In this document: positions 54,315 through 62,774 of the stretch, piece by piece
Position numbering within the stretch: position 1 is the stretch's first letter
Layout of the letters: every line of letters starts with the position of its first letter
Assembly: GCA_028710485.1 (NCBI GenBank)
Contig: JAQTTZ010000002.1
Location: forward strand, 1 to 64,000
From: Bacteriovorax sp.
Lineage (GTDB): Bacteria; Bdellovibrionota; Bacteriovoracia; Bacteriovoracales; Bacteriovoracaceae
Length of the DNA: 64,000 nucleotides
Reading direction: 5' to 3'
Position numbers and translations under genes: made by a program
Notes under the pieces: model-generated
Database searches by the model: none
Told to the model about the DNA's origin: nothing
The model's input: only the letters and a program-made list of their open reading frames with translations

Positions 54315-54929
54315 TTAAGATCTTAAAAGCTTGTCTACTTCAGCTTTTAATCTTTGCTCTTCAGTCAATTCAACAGCAACTGCTTCAGTCGCTCCTGATG
54401 CTTTTAACTCTGCTGCAGCTTTTTTACGAGCTTCAGCATTTTTTAGAGCTTCTTCTTGATTTCTTTTTAGCTCTTCAGCTTGCTTAGGATCAATAGAAAC
54501 TTTAATTTTGAAAGTCGCTTCTACATCTTGGAAAATTTTCGCTTTTGCGTTAAAAATTCCAAGACCTTTAATAGGCGCTTCAAGGTGAATTAATCTTCTT
54601 TCAACTTCAACTCCGCGGCTTTCAAGTTCTTTAGAAAGTTCAGCGTTTGTTACAGTTCCGAAAAGTTTTCCTGACGCTCCAACTTTTTTAATAAGTTCGA
54701 TAGTCATACCTTCGATTTTTACTTTTAATTCATTAGCCGCATCTTTTTGAGCTTGGATTTTTTTTGCAAGACTTTTTTGTTGAGCTGCCAATAGGTTTTT
54801 GTTTGAATCGTCAGCAACCATTGCAAAGCCATTTGGCACTAGATAGTTTCTAGCGTGACCTGCTGATACGTTAACGATTTCACCGATATTTCCAAGAGCT
54901 GGAACTTTTTCAGTTAAAATAACTTTCAT
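54315..54929 (-). CDS. rplI: 50S ribosomal protein L9, extended
   Basis: This 204-residue protein has the L9 signature (MKVILTEKVPALGNIGEIVN at 1-20, GHARNYLVPNGFA at 24-36). The central helix and C-terminal domain (GKLFGTVTNAELSKEL, about 87-102; KGLGIFNAKAKIF, about 121-133) are intact. Typical L9 is near 150 residues. Here residues 151-204 form an additional charged helical tail rich in Ala, Glu and Lys. Its SD (AAGGAG) lies inside the DUF2232 gene's last codons, and the start overlaps its stop by ATGA. Confidence 0.93.
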   Translation of the reverse strand: MKVILTEKVPALGNIGEIVNVSAGHARNYLVPNGFAMVADDSNKNLLAAQQKSLAKKIQAQKDAANELKVKIEGMTIELIKKVGASGKLFGTVTNAELSKELESRGVEVERRLIHLEAPIKGLGIFNAKAKIFQDVEATFKIKVSIDPKQAEELKRNQEEALKNAEARKKAAAELKASGATEAVAVELTEEQRLKAEVDKLLRS

Positions 54930-55939
54930 AATATATCTCCTTCGTCCTTTTTTTTGTTCGTTAAAAATTTTCTAAAATCAAACCATAAATCAAACATTCC
55001 GAGTATCGCTAAAAATTTGTAGGCCATCACTAAAGTGAAAACTACAAACATTGTCTTCAAAAATCCGCCAATCTTTAAATACTTTAAAAAAGCATTGTAG
55101 ACGCCGAAGCCTTGAAATAAGTAAAACACACCCAAACTGTAAAGAAGATTAGTACCGATAACTTCAGCAACCTTAGGAAGACCGTAATCTGCACCCACGA
55201 CGCAAACCAAAGATAAAATCAAAGGCCATACGAAGAAATCGGGAGCTCTGAAATTAATCAGATCTTTTAAGCTGAACGAATAAGGATGTTTGAATCGCCA
55301 ACTGGCTGAATTACGAAGAGTCATATAGAGACTGATCCACAACCCAAAAAAGGCAAATACAAAAATAGCCGCCGGCAAGACACCATAAATTTCATTGGCA
55401 AGCTCTTCTGGCCTTGAAATGAAATCTTGAAAGGCGCGAGCTTCTTCTCCGTTTGAAGTGAGGGCTTCATTATTCTTATTCTGTTCTTTCACCATCGCCA
55501 TCAGCTTAACAACCGAAGCCTTAAGCTCCGCTTTCACTGAAGTCTTGCTGAACTGATTGTAAGCAATCAGCGATCCACCAACCAAGGTTACTAAAATAAT
55601 TCCGGCGTAAATTAATCCTTTAACAGGATTAATATTTCGAAGAATCACTTCCGCAATCAAGAGGGCATACAAAAATGCAGTTAAATACATTCCTGCGATC
55701 ACAAGCGGGATAGCAAATTTTACTGAAACAAACCAAAGAGCGCTGGTGCAAATTCCGCCGATGAACAATGTGGTTAATCGTCCATAAAGAAGAAAGGCCA
55801 GAATCAATGGAACCGGTGCAAATACAGAAAGTGGCCCAAAAGAACAAAGAGCAACAGAAATGACAGCAAGGAACATCAGCTTCCCGAAGGACGCTCGCTG
55901 ATCAAAAACTTTGTTGGTTTGAACTTCAGGTGTTGTCAT
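54926..55939 (-). CDS. DUF2232 (YybS-like) membrane protein
   Basis: This 337-residue membrane protein has about eight helices. Positions about 18-50 (GKLMFLAVISVALCSFGPLS), 60-125 and 190-310 are hydrophobic, with a polar loop (KEQNKNNEALTSNGEE, about 152-167). It resembles the DUF2232/YybS family that sits between rpsR and rplI in many bacteria; this position supports the call. Function is unknown. It starts nine bases after the S6-S18 fusion gene and is coupled to rplI. Confidence 0.75.
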   Translation of the reverse strand: MTTPEVQTNKVFDQRASFGKLMFLAVISVALCSFGPLSVFAPVPLILAFLLYGRLTTLFIGGICTSALWFVSVKFAIPLVIAGMYLTAFLYALLIAEVILRNINPVKGLIYAGIILVTLVGGSLIAYNQFSKTSVKAELKASVVKLMAMVKEQNKNNEALTSNGEEARAFQDFISRPEELANEIYGVLPAAIFVFAFFGLWISLYMTLRNSASWRFKHPYSFSLKDLINFRAPDFFVWPLILSLVCVVGADYGLPKVAEVIGTNLLYSLGVFYLFQGFGVYNAFLKYLKIGGFLKTMFVVFTLVMAYKFLAILGMFDLWFDFRKFLTNKKKDEGDIL

Positions 55940-55947
55940 ACTCTAAC

Positions 55948-56589
55948 TTAAGCTCTACCAGCTGTTTGGTTAGAAAGGTAACTTGAAATTCCAAGATTTC
56001 TAGCATGCTTAATAGCTGAGTTAGAAAATCTTTGGTGCTTCATTGAAATCCCAGAAACTCTAGCTGGTGAAATTTTTCCAAATTCACTCACTAACCAGTT
56101 CCAAGTTTGAGGATCTTTCCAATCAGCTTTGATTTTCTTAGCTGTAAACCAGCAAGATTTTCTCTTAGCAAATTTTCTTCTATCGTCTTCCATATCTTCG
56201 AAACCTTCTTCGTCGTCTTCTCTCTTGTTATCAAGAACAGATCCGTTACGAGTTTTTGAAAATGGAGATTTGAAGTTTTTAGCAAGTTCTTCTTTTTCAG
56301 CGTCTACACCGATAACAAAAACCATTGAACGCATAACGCCTTCATTGATACCAAATCTTCTAGTCAACTCAGTGTTAGCTTGAGTGTTTGACTTGAACAT
56401 AAAGTAATGGAAATGACCGTGTTTTGCACCATTAGCATATGGTTGTGCTAAGTGAAGTTTTCCCCAATCGTCAGCAATTAAAAGTTCTCCTTCGAATCCT
56501 TTTAACGTGTCTTTAACAATCTCTGCGATCTGTGCGTGAGCTTCTGCTCCGAGCTCTGGCTTTGTCACTACGGACAACTCATAAATCAT
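55948..56589 (-). CDS. Fused ribosomal proteins S6 and S18 (RpsF-RpsR)
   Basis: One 213-residue uninterrupted frame encodes both proteins. Residues 1-97 are S6 (IYELSVVTKPELG; the DDWGKLHLAQPYANGAKHGHFHYF strand region; RRFGINEGVMRSMVFVI). Residues about 98-138 form a charged, acidic linker (DDEEGFEDMEDD). Residues about 139-213 are S18 (RKSCWFTAKKIKADWKD; FGKISPARVSGISMKHQR; AIKHARNLGISSYL). S6 and S18 form a heterodimer on 16S rRNA helices of the 30S platform, so a fusion is structurally reasonable. No stop, start or frame change lies between the halves. AGGGGGA precedes ATG 56589. It is followed by DUF2232 and rplI. Confidence 0.9.
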   Translation of the reverse strand: MIYELSVVTKPELGAEAHAQIAEIVKDTLKGFEGELLIADDWGKLHLAQPYANGAKHGHFHYFMFKSNTQANTELTRRFGINEGVMRSMVFVIGVDAEKEELAKNFKSPFSKTRNGSVLDNKREDDEEGFEDMEDDRRKFAKRKSCWFTAKKIKADWKDPQTWNWLVSEFGKISPARVSGISMKHQRFSNSAIKHARNLGISSYLSNQTAGRA

Positions 56590-56619
56590 AATATCCCCCT
56601 GGACTAATAAAAATTAGGC

Positions 56620-56640
56620 CCTGTTCCACAATGGAACAGG
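56620..56640 (-). promoter_or_regulatory. Stem-loop in the leader of the S6-S18 gene
   Basis: A perfect nine-base-pair stem CCTGTTCCA / TGGAACAGG with a three-base loop lies 31 bases upstream of ATG 56589 and 37 bases after the protease stop. GCCTAATTTTTATTA follows on the minus strand. It may terminate the protease transcript or serve as the operon's leader structure. The S6:S18-binding RNA motif known from other bacteria, with an unpaired CCG, was not seen. Confidence 0.55.
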
Positions 56641-56676
56641 ACGAGTAATTCAAGTTTTCATCAGCGCAAGATAACA

Positions 56677-59544
56677 TCAATGCTCGAGCATTGGAAGAAA
56701 TTTCAGAGACGTTTGCTTGTTTTGATCTACGCACAAAAAGGCGTAATTATAACTGGATTTCTCTTCGAGAGACTCTGGATTTAACGGTACGCATCCTTGA
56801 GGGATTCCAATGCTTAAACTTAAGGGTCTAATCAGGCCCTCATCAGTCCCTATCATGCTGTAAAGACGTTCTCCATAGATCAAAGTTGAATTGATAAACA
56901 CGCCTGGTCGCCCCTCTGCAAGAATAGGCATCAGCGTTTCGGAAAAGTTTTGTCCTGGAAAACTCGAATCTCTGTAAACCGGAAGGTCGGAGCGAACTCC
57001 CTCAGTTGTAAGAAAACTGATTGTCGATCGATTTTCCACTAGGTAATTCTTCTTGTTCAATACGTCAAAACCACCAATCAATCCGATAATTGGGTTTTCC
57101 CAATCCTGTCTCAAAACCAATGGTGCCAAAACACTTGAATCATTTTTCACCAAGAACTCAGCTCCCGCACGGTTGAGAAGCGAAGTTAGGATAGATTCGC
57201 TGGTCACTTTTCCATCCAGTGAATTCACCACTGGATAAATCAAAGCACTTTCCAATCCCATTACACTTGACAGAGGTCTGCTCTGGATATCATTGGCACT
57301 TAAAATTAATTCGAGATAAGATTTTTGGTCTCCATTATCCAAACTCGCCAGAGAATGAATTTCCCCCTTGCGAGACTGCTCATCAGTTTGAGGAAATGGT
57401 CTAAGTAGTGCAATGGTTTGATCAGAATACAAATGAAAATCAGTTCTCATTTTTTTCATAGCTCCGACACTGTCGAGAACTCTCAATTCTATTCTCATTG
57501 AATCATCAGCAGCTTGAACTATGGGATTTAAGTAATACTGGTGATTATCAGCCGTCGTTACTCTATCTAAAATATTTTTTGAGTTATCAGCTTCAGGCAT
57601 TGCATAGGTCTTATAAATAGAAGGAACCAGAATTCCTCCCAATTGTGGATGGTTTAATTTCAACCACTCAAACTTTTCAGCTCCCCCATTGATTGGGAGT
57701 CCTTCAAAAGTTGAAAGAGTCATCGACCATTTTGAATATTTTCCAAAAAGTGGATTTAAATTTTTATCTAAGTTGAAAAAAAGTAATTCATCTTTTTTTG
57801 CTGAAAGAGCATAAATAAATGTATCAACGACACCATCAAGATTGATATCCTGGCGGTGAATGGAAAGCACGCGATTAACTAATGGCAAAGTGATATTTTT
57901 AACAATATAACTTCCATTTTCACGGGTCAAAAGTGACACGATGGTTGACGAAGATGACTGTTTTGCTTTTTCCAAATAAAAATATTCCGGATAATTTAAG
58001 CGATGAAACTTATCAACCAGCCTTGTCATTTTAGATATTTTTCGGTCTCCGCTAATAAGTCCCATATCATCAAAATTTCCACCAGAAATCGCTGCGGTTT
58101 TTAATTCCTGGTCACCATTCAAATCGCGGCTAAAAACCAAACTTGTTTGAAAAAGATTTTGATCTACTTGCACAGTGAACTTGATATGGGAATCTTTAAA
58201 TAGATCAATCAAGTTTCCATTAATTGAAAGTGTGGAGGTTGCATGGGCCAAGAGATCCTTCACTTCAAAACAATTTTGCTCAAGAGTAATGGCTTCCGAA
58301 GGACTATTTACACAAACAATTCCATTATAATCCAAACCTGAAAGATTTTTTAATGGCAGGTTAAAGCTAAAACGTCTGTCAGCTAAACGATATTTAATTT
58401 CAGTAATAGCTTTTATTTGAGGATTTATAAATGCTTTATCTTCTGAAGTACCGGCCATACTTAAAAGATTTTTCATATCGAGTGCGCCAAATTTAACGAA
58501 ACGATTATTATGGGCCATTACCAGAGGTCTCGCACTTTTAAAAAGCAGAGATCTTACTTTATCATTGGTCAATCCTGGGTTTAAAAGTTTTAGAGTGGCA
58601 ACTGCAGCAGTCACGTAAGGAGCTGCTTGGCTCGATCCACGTTTTACTTCATAATTTGAAATACGAAGCACTCGCGATTCTAAATTGCGTGGAATCGTGC
58701 TTATGATATATTCGCCAGGTGCAACTAAATCTACTTTTGATCCGTGATTAGAAAAATCTGTCAGCTCGCCTCTATTATCAATGGCCCCAACACAGACAAC
58801 ATTTTCATAGGCACATGGAAAAGTAGGAAGGTCTTTATTGTTATTTCCGGAAGCTGCAATAACTATTACGTTTTGGTCTTCTGCCATTTGAAAGGCCTGG
58901 CGAATTTTAGCAGTATCAATTAATTTCGGCCACCCAAGGCTCAAGTTAATAACCTCTGCTCCATTTTTTATAGCAAAGACCATTGCGTCTGCGATGACAT
59001 CAGTGATGAGTTTTCCGTTATAAACAAATCCATTGACCTGTGAGTTTAATACTTTTATTGGCATTATTTTTATTCGAGAATCTGCCGCTCCAGCGATCCC
59101 TATCGTATTTCGATTGGCAGCAATAACGCCTGCAACGTGAGTCCCATGTCCGACATCATCAGCGACATTATTATTGCCATCTAAAAAATTAAATCCGTTA
59201 CAAGCAAGAATTTTAGCATTGGGTGCGTTCGTACATAATTTCTCATTAAACCAAACACGCCCTTTTAAATCGGGATGATCAATATCCATCCCGCTATCGA
59301 GAACCGCGACAATCAACTCTTTTTTAGAGGTGGCCACTCCCGAGGTGTCAACCCAGTTAATATCGCTGCCTGAAATTCCCTCTACTCGAACTCTTTCCAG
59401 GTCGGAAATGTTTTTCAAAATTGCCTGGCCATTATTTTTTAATGCCCATTGCTTATTATATAAAGGATCACTTACAGCTAAGTTTTCTGCTCCCAAAGCG
59501 ATAGTCGATAATGAAAATAGACTCAGTAAAAATGCTAATTTCAT
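56677..59544 (-). CDS. Secreted subtilisin-family (S8) serine protease
   Basis: This 955-residue protein has a signal peptide (cleavage about after 19). The S8 catalytic domain (about 25-365) has Asp83 (VLDSGMDIDHPD), His133 (VGHGTHVAGV), Asn234 and catalytic Ser305 (GSSQAAP). The mature enzyme begins directly with SDPLYNKQWALKNNG, the usual catalytic-domain start, so no I9-type propeptide is present. Residues about 370-955 form a long beta-rich C-terminal region with FG-GAP-like DLNGD and DINLDG motifs. It is probably exported and may degrade host or environmental proteins. The start overlaps the stop of the upstream 1011-residue gene (ATGA). Confidence 0.9.
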   Translation of the reverse strand: MKLAFLLSLFSLSTIALGAENLAVSDPLYNKQWALKNNGQAILKNISDLERVRVEGISGSDINWVDTSGVATSKKELIVAVLDSGMDIDHPDLKGRVWFNEKLCTNAPNAKILACNGFNFLDGNNNVADDVGHGTHVAGVIAANRNTIGIAGAADSRIKIMPIKVLNSQVNGFVYNGKLITDVIADAMVFAIKNGAEVINLSLGWPKLIDTAKIRQAFQMAEDQNVIVIAASGNNNKDLPTFPCAYENVVCVGAIDNRGELTDFSNHGSKVDLVAPGEYIISTIPRNLESRVLRISNYEVKRGSSQAAPYVTAAVATLKLLNPGLTNDKVRSLLFKSARPLVMAHNNRFVKFGALDMKNLLSMAGTSEDKAFINPQIKAITEIKYRLADRRFSFNLPLKNLSGLDYNGIVCVNSPSEAITLEQNCFEVKDLLAHATSTLSINGNLIDLFKDSHIKFTVQVDQNLFQTSLVFSRDLNGDQELKTAAISGGNFDDMGLISGDRKISKMTRLVDKFHRLNYPEYFYLEKAKQSSSSTIVSLLTRENGSYIVKNITLPLVNRVLSIHRQDINLDGVVDTFIYALSAKKDELLFFNLDKNLNPLFGKYSKWSMTLSTFEGLPINGGAEKFEWLKLNHPQLGGILVPSIYKTYAMPEADNSKNILDRVTTADNHQYYLNPIVQAADDSMRIELRVLDSVGAMKKMRTDFHLYSDQTIALLRPFPQTDEQSRKGEIHSLASLDNGDQKSYLELILSANDIQSRPLSSVMGLESALIYPVVNSLDGKVTSESILTSLLNRAGAEFLVKNDSSVLAPLVLRQDWENPIIGLIGGFDVLNKKNYLVENRSTISFLTTEGVRSDLPVYRDSSFPGQNFSETLMPILAEGRPGVFINSTLIYGERLYSMIGTDEGLIRPLSLSIGIPQGCVPLNPESLEEKSSYNYAFLCVDQNKQTSLKFLPMLEH

Positions 59545-62500
59545 ATAGACTCCCTTAACCAGCTACCGGAGAACTCGCCACCTGAAAGACCTAGTAATTC
59601 CCGGACGATATCGAGTGGACCATTCCACTCTTTGCTTCCAATTTTACCAACTGTATTAGAAAAAATAGTATCGTTTAAAATTTCTGAATGCTGCCTAAAT
59701 CCATCCATCGTTCCGTAAACATAAAGATTGTTTTCACCGATGATTTGTTTGAAATCATTAAACTCCAAAGAATAAAGCATTTCATCAATAAGTTCTAAAT
59801 TACATGCTGCTCTATCCTCTTCACCTTTATTTTTTAGGCATTTTTTTATTCCACCTTTAATTATGCGAAGATCGCCACAGATTGGAGTATAGTAGGCTTC
59901 ATTTTGGCTATCACATCCTCTCTCTTTCTTATAGCGCGCTTCAATTGCATTAAGCTCCTCAATCTTGATTGAGTTGAGTCGCTCAATACCTCGGTCATAA
60001 AGATTGACGTGATATCCAACTCTAAAAAGTCTAAATTTTCCAAAATCAATTTGATTAACATCGAATAATGTTGATTGAAATTTATTATTTATCTTCTCCA
60101 TCATTTTCTTTAAATGTTTTGAAGACACTGACCAACCTTGTTTTGTATCTGAGACAGATATGAATTTTCTCTCAAATTTTTTATCGGCATTCACAGAGGC
60201 TTCAAAGCGAATTTTTTGAGTATGGGAGCGTCCAAAAAAGCTATCGCCAGGATTAAGATTATCACTATCAACAGTTAAAGTGATGTCGCCATCAAGCTGC
60301 TTTGACAGATAATAATTCGCCATTTGCTTTGAGAATGTTTCCGCATTAAATCCATTTGAGAAATCCTTATTAAGACTAAAGTAAGTGCCATTTACTCCGT
60401 CCTTGGCCTCGATATCATAATAGGTTTTTCCTTTAATCGCTCTCATCTTCCAAAGTAAAAGAGAAAATCCAAGGCTTCTATCTTTAAATTGGGCGTCCAT
60501 TTTCACTGGGGTCACGGTACTGCTAAGAATTTCAAAGTCTCTATTTTTTAAAACGTTATACACCCCAAGTGCATTGGCATATAAATTTGGGTTCTCATCT
60601 AGATCACCTGAAATGTTAACCATATATGATTTAATTTTATATTTTCCGCTATCAAATTTACCAGAGATCTTCAACACTGGAATGTAGGCGTTCACTTGGA
60701 AACTTAAGTTAACATCCTCAACAAAACCATTATCATCATAGATTTGAAGAACTTTTGGACTCTTCTTATAGAAATGAACGCGCTTAATGATAGCAATTGA
60801 ACCACCAACACCAACTCCAGCTCCCACTATTCCGTTCGAAAAATTAATTTTAACTTCCGCAGAAGGCATAAGCCGATCTGTTATAATAAGAGATTCTCCC
60901 GTATCTAAATTCTGATCAATTTCTTTTAAGATGCCCTGAATCTTTTTAGCCTTTTCATCATTGGCCATTGTCGAATTTTTTAATTCAGACAAAGAAAGAT
61001 ACTCCTCTTTAAGAGAATGTTTTAATAAAGGGATAAACATATTTTTATAAGGTTCTTTTAGACTTTGCTTCAAGCTCTTCACTGGTTTTACGTGAGCGTA
61101 AGTTCTAACCAATGCCAAGTCCGCTTTAGCGCTTCCAGCAATATTATTTCCCAGGCCTTCAACTCCTAAATAATAACCAAGATTAACACTCGCTCCGATA
61201 GTATCTGCCAATTGAACCAGGTTATCTGTTCCAAGATAATTTCCTAATACAATATCGCGAGAGAAAATCAAATGCCCATTAACAAGAGGAGTAGACCAAG
61301 TGCTGATTCCAATTGGCTTAATCACTCCGGTTTGAAGAAAATTATTTAGTCCATCTTGAAATTGTTTTTGAAAAAAAGTGCTTCGAACCTTATTAATATC
61401 GAAAGCTTGAATATATGAATTAGCTTTGGCCATGAGATCATCAAGGATATTTCCTTGAATTTTAGAAAAAAGATAATATTGGAGTTGGCTAAAAGGTGAT
61501 TCTGCATCTCCATAGGCAAAGCGTGAGGCGTATCCAGGAAAATCTTTTTGTAATACTTTTCCCTCTTTTAGACTTTCTCCAATGGAAATTTTTTGATTGA
61601 AATCCATCTCTTTCACTTTCTCGGAGAAAAGCCGACTAACAGAATTTCTTCTAGAAATAATTTTTTCAACTAGGACAGATGAAATTTCACTGGGAAAAAA
61701 AGCTTGATCTACAACTTCCTTTATTTCAATGCGAGAAAGCTTGTTAATTCTTCTAATCATCCACTGAGCATCTTCAAGTGTCGTCGCAAAATCGTTCCCC
61801 GTAAAGTGAGGCAAAACAACAGAGCGGTTATCAACTTTTCCATCAATCCAGTTATATTTATTTACGCTTTCAAAGAGATCCAGCAATGAATAAGGAAGAA
61901 GAAGTGACCTTAGTGTTCTACTGTTAATCGTTTGAGTAGGAACCCCCATGGCTACGTTATAAAAATCGGTTTCAGATGGCTCGGTCACTGCGACATCCTG
62001 AAGTTCAAGAGTCAGTTCGTTCACATTTTTTACCCAGCGATCAGCTGCTCCTAAGGTATTTTCTGGAACATCCTTCTTTAAGAATTGCTCGCGTTCTTCA
62101 ACTGAGTTGAACTGAATAAAGACTTTCTTTAAGTACTTGATGGCCGGAATTTTATAACCTAATTTTCTAAGTAGGTTTTTTCTTAGAAGAAGTGTATGTA
62201 GAGTTTTATCTAAATGAATCGTGTAAATATTGGAACTATTTTCTGGAATAGCATTAAAGCGGTAGAGACCCGTATTTGAAGTCAACGAACCTTCAAAAGT
62301 GAGGACTTCACCATCTTGAACGGCAATGGCTTCCTGGTCATTCAGCACTGATTTTTCTGGAGACCAAATCTCATTGGATTTAGGCTGTAACAGAGACAGA
62401 TCAATATTTTTAAAATTACTCAGGTCCTGAGCCTCTCTAGATGATAAAACATTATCACCATACAAAAGGTCATCACTGGCCATCCTCACACCTTTTTGCA

Positions 62501-62576
62501 AAGGCACGAAAGATTCTCCAGCATGAGCAAGGATACTAATAGAGAACAATAAAATTGTTGTAAATAATGTCTTCAT
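59541..62576 (-). CDS. Large secreted protein of unknown function
   Basis: This 1011-residue protein has a signal peptide (cleavage about after HAG, residue 20) and no other membrane segment. The N-terminal 200 residues and the middle are mixed alpha/beta. Glycine-rich beta segments follow (GIVGAGVGVGGSIAIIKRV, about 577-595). The C-terminal 110 residues hold nearly all cysteines (ERGCDSQ, TPICGDL, IKKCLKN, AACNLELI). No family was recognised. It is translationally coupled (ATGA) to the S8 protease, so it may be the protease's chaperone, inhibitor, export partner or co-secreted factor. It lies 198 bases downstream of the caspase-like gene. Confidence 0.75.
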   Translation of the reverse strand: MKTLFTTILLFSISILAHAGESFVPLQKGVRMASDDLLYGDNVLSSREAQDLSNFKNIDLSLLQPKSNEIWSPEKSVLNDQEAIAVQDGEVLTFEGSLTSNTGLYRFNAIPENSSNIYTIHLDKTLHTLLLRKNLLRKLGYKIPAIKYLKKVFIQFNSVEEREQFLKKDVPENTLGAADRWVKNVNELTLELQDVAVTEPSETDFYNVAMGVPTQTINSRTLRSLLLPYSLLDLFESVNKYNWIDGKVDNRSVVLPHFTGNDFATTLEDAQWMIRRINKLSRIEIKEVVDQAFFPSEISSVLVEKIISRRNSVSRLFSEKVKEMDFNQKISIGESLKEGKVLQKDFPGYASRFAYGDAESPFSQLQYYLFSKIQGNILDDLMAKANSYIQAFDINKVRSTFFQKQFQDGLNNFLQTGVIKPIGISTWSTPLVNGHLIFSRDIVLGNYLGTDNLVQLADTIGASVNLGYYLGVEGLGNNIAGSAKADLALVRTYAHVKPVKSLKQSLKEPYKNMFIPLLKHSLKEEYLSLSELKNSTMANDEKAKKIQGILKEIDQNLDTGESLIITDRLMPSAEVKINFSNGIVGAGVGVGGSIAIIKRVHFYKKSPKVLQIYDDNGFVEDVNLSFQVNAYIPVLKISGKFDSGKYKIKSYMVNISGDLDENPNLYANALGVYNVLKNRDFEILSSTVTPVKMDAQFKDRSLGFSLLLWKMRAIKGKTYYDIEAKDGVNGTYFSLNKDFSNGFNAETFSKQMANYYLSKQLDGDITLTVDSDNLNPGDSFFGRSHTQKIRFEASVNADKKFERKFISVSDTKQGWSVSSKHLKKMMEKINNKFQSTLFDVNQIDFGKFRLFRVGYHVNLYDRGIERLNSIKIEELNAIEARYKKERGCDSQNEAYYTPICGDLRIIKGGIKKCLKNKGEEDRAACNLELIDEMLYSLEFNDFKQIIGENNLYVYGTMDGFRQHSEILNDTIFSNTVGKIGSKEWNGPLDIVRELLGLSGGEFSGSWLRESI

Positions 62577-62663
62577 GGTGCCTTTAATAGCAATAATCGC
62601 TCCAAGTGCTCAAAGCTAAAGACTTCCATGAAAATCGAAGAGTGCGCTGATAAATGACCAAGG

Positions 62664-62692
62664 AGCAACTGTCTAAAAAATAGACAGCTGCT
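62664..62692. other. Stem-loop between two secreted-protein genes
   Basis: AGCA-a-CTGTCTA / TAGACAG-c-TGCT with a five-base A loop forms an 11-pair stem with one mismatch. It lies between the caspase-like gene and the 1011-residue gene. No T run follows on the minus strand, so it may be regulatory rather than a terminator. Confidence 0.45.
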
Positions 62693-62710
62693 TAATGATT
62701 GTTCATTTTT

Positions 62711-62735
62711 AATTTTAATTTTAATTTTAATTTTT
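62711..62735 (+). repeat. Short AATTTT tandem repeat
   Basis: Three copies of AATTTT plus a slightly longer fourth copy lie in the gap after the caspase-like gene. A low-complexity A+T tract. Confidence 0.8.
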
Positions 62736-62774
62736 AAATTCAGCTTTTCTTTTCATTTACAATTTCTCAGCTTC

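Noticed and set aside
56590-56676. Canonical S6:S18 leader RNA motif
   Set aside because: No unpaired CCG in the expected stem context was found by eye; only a simple hairpin is present.
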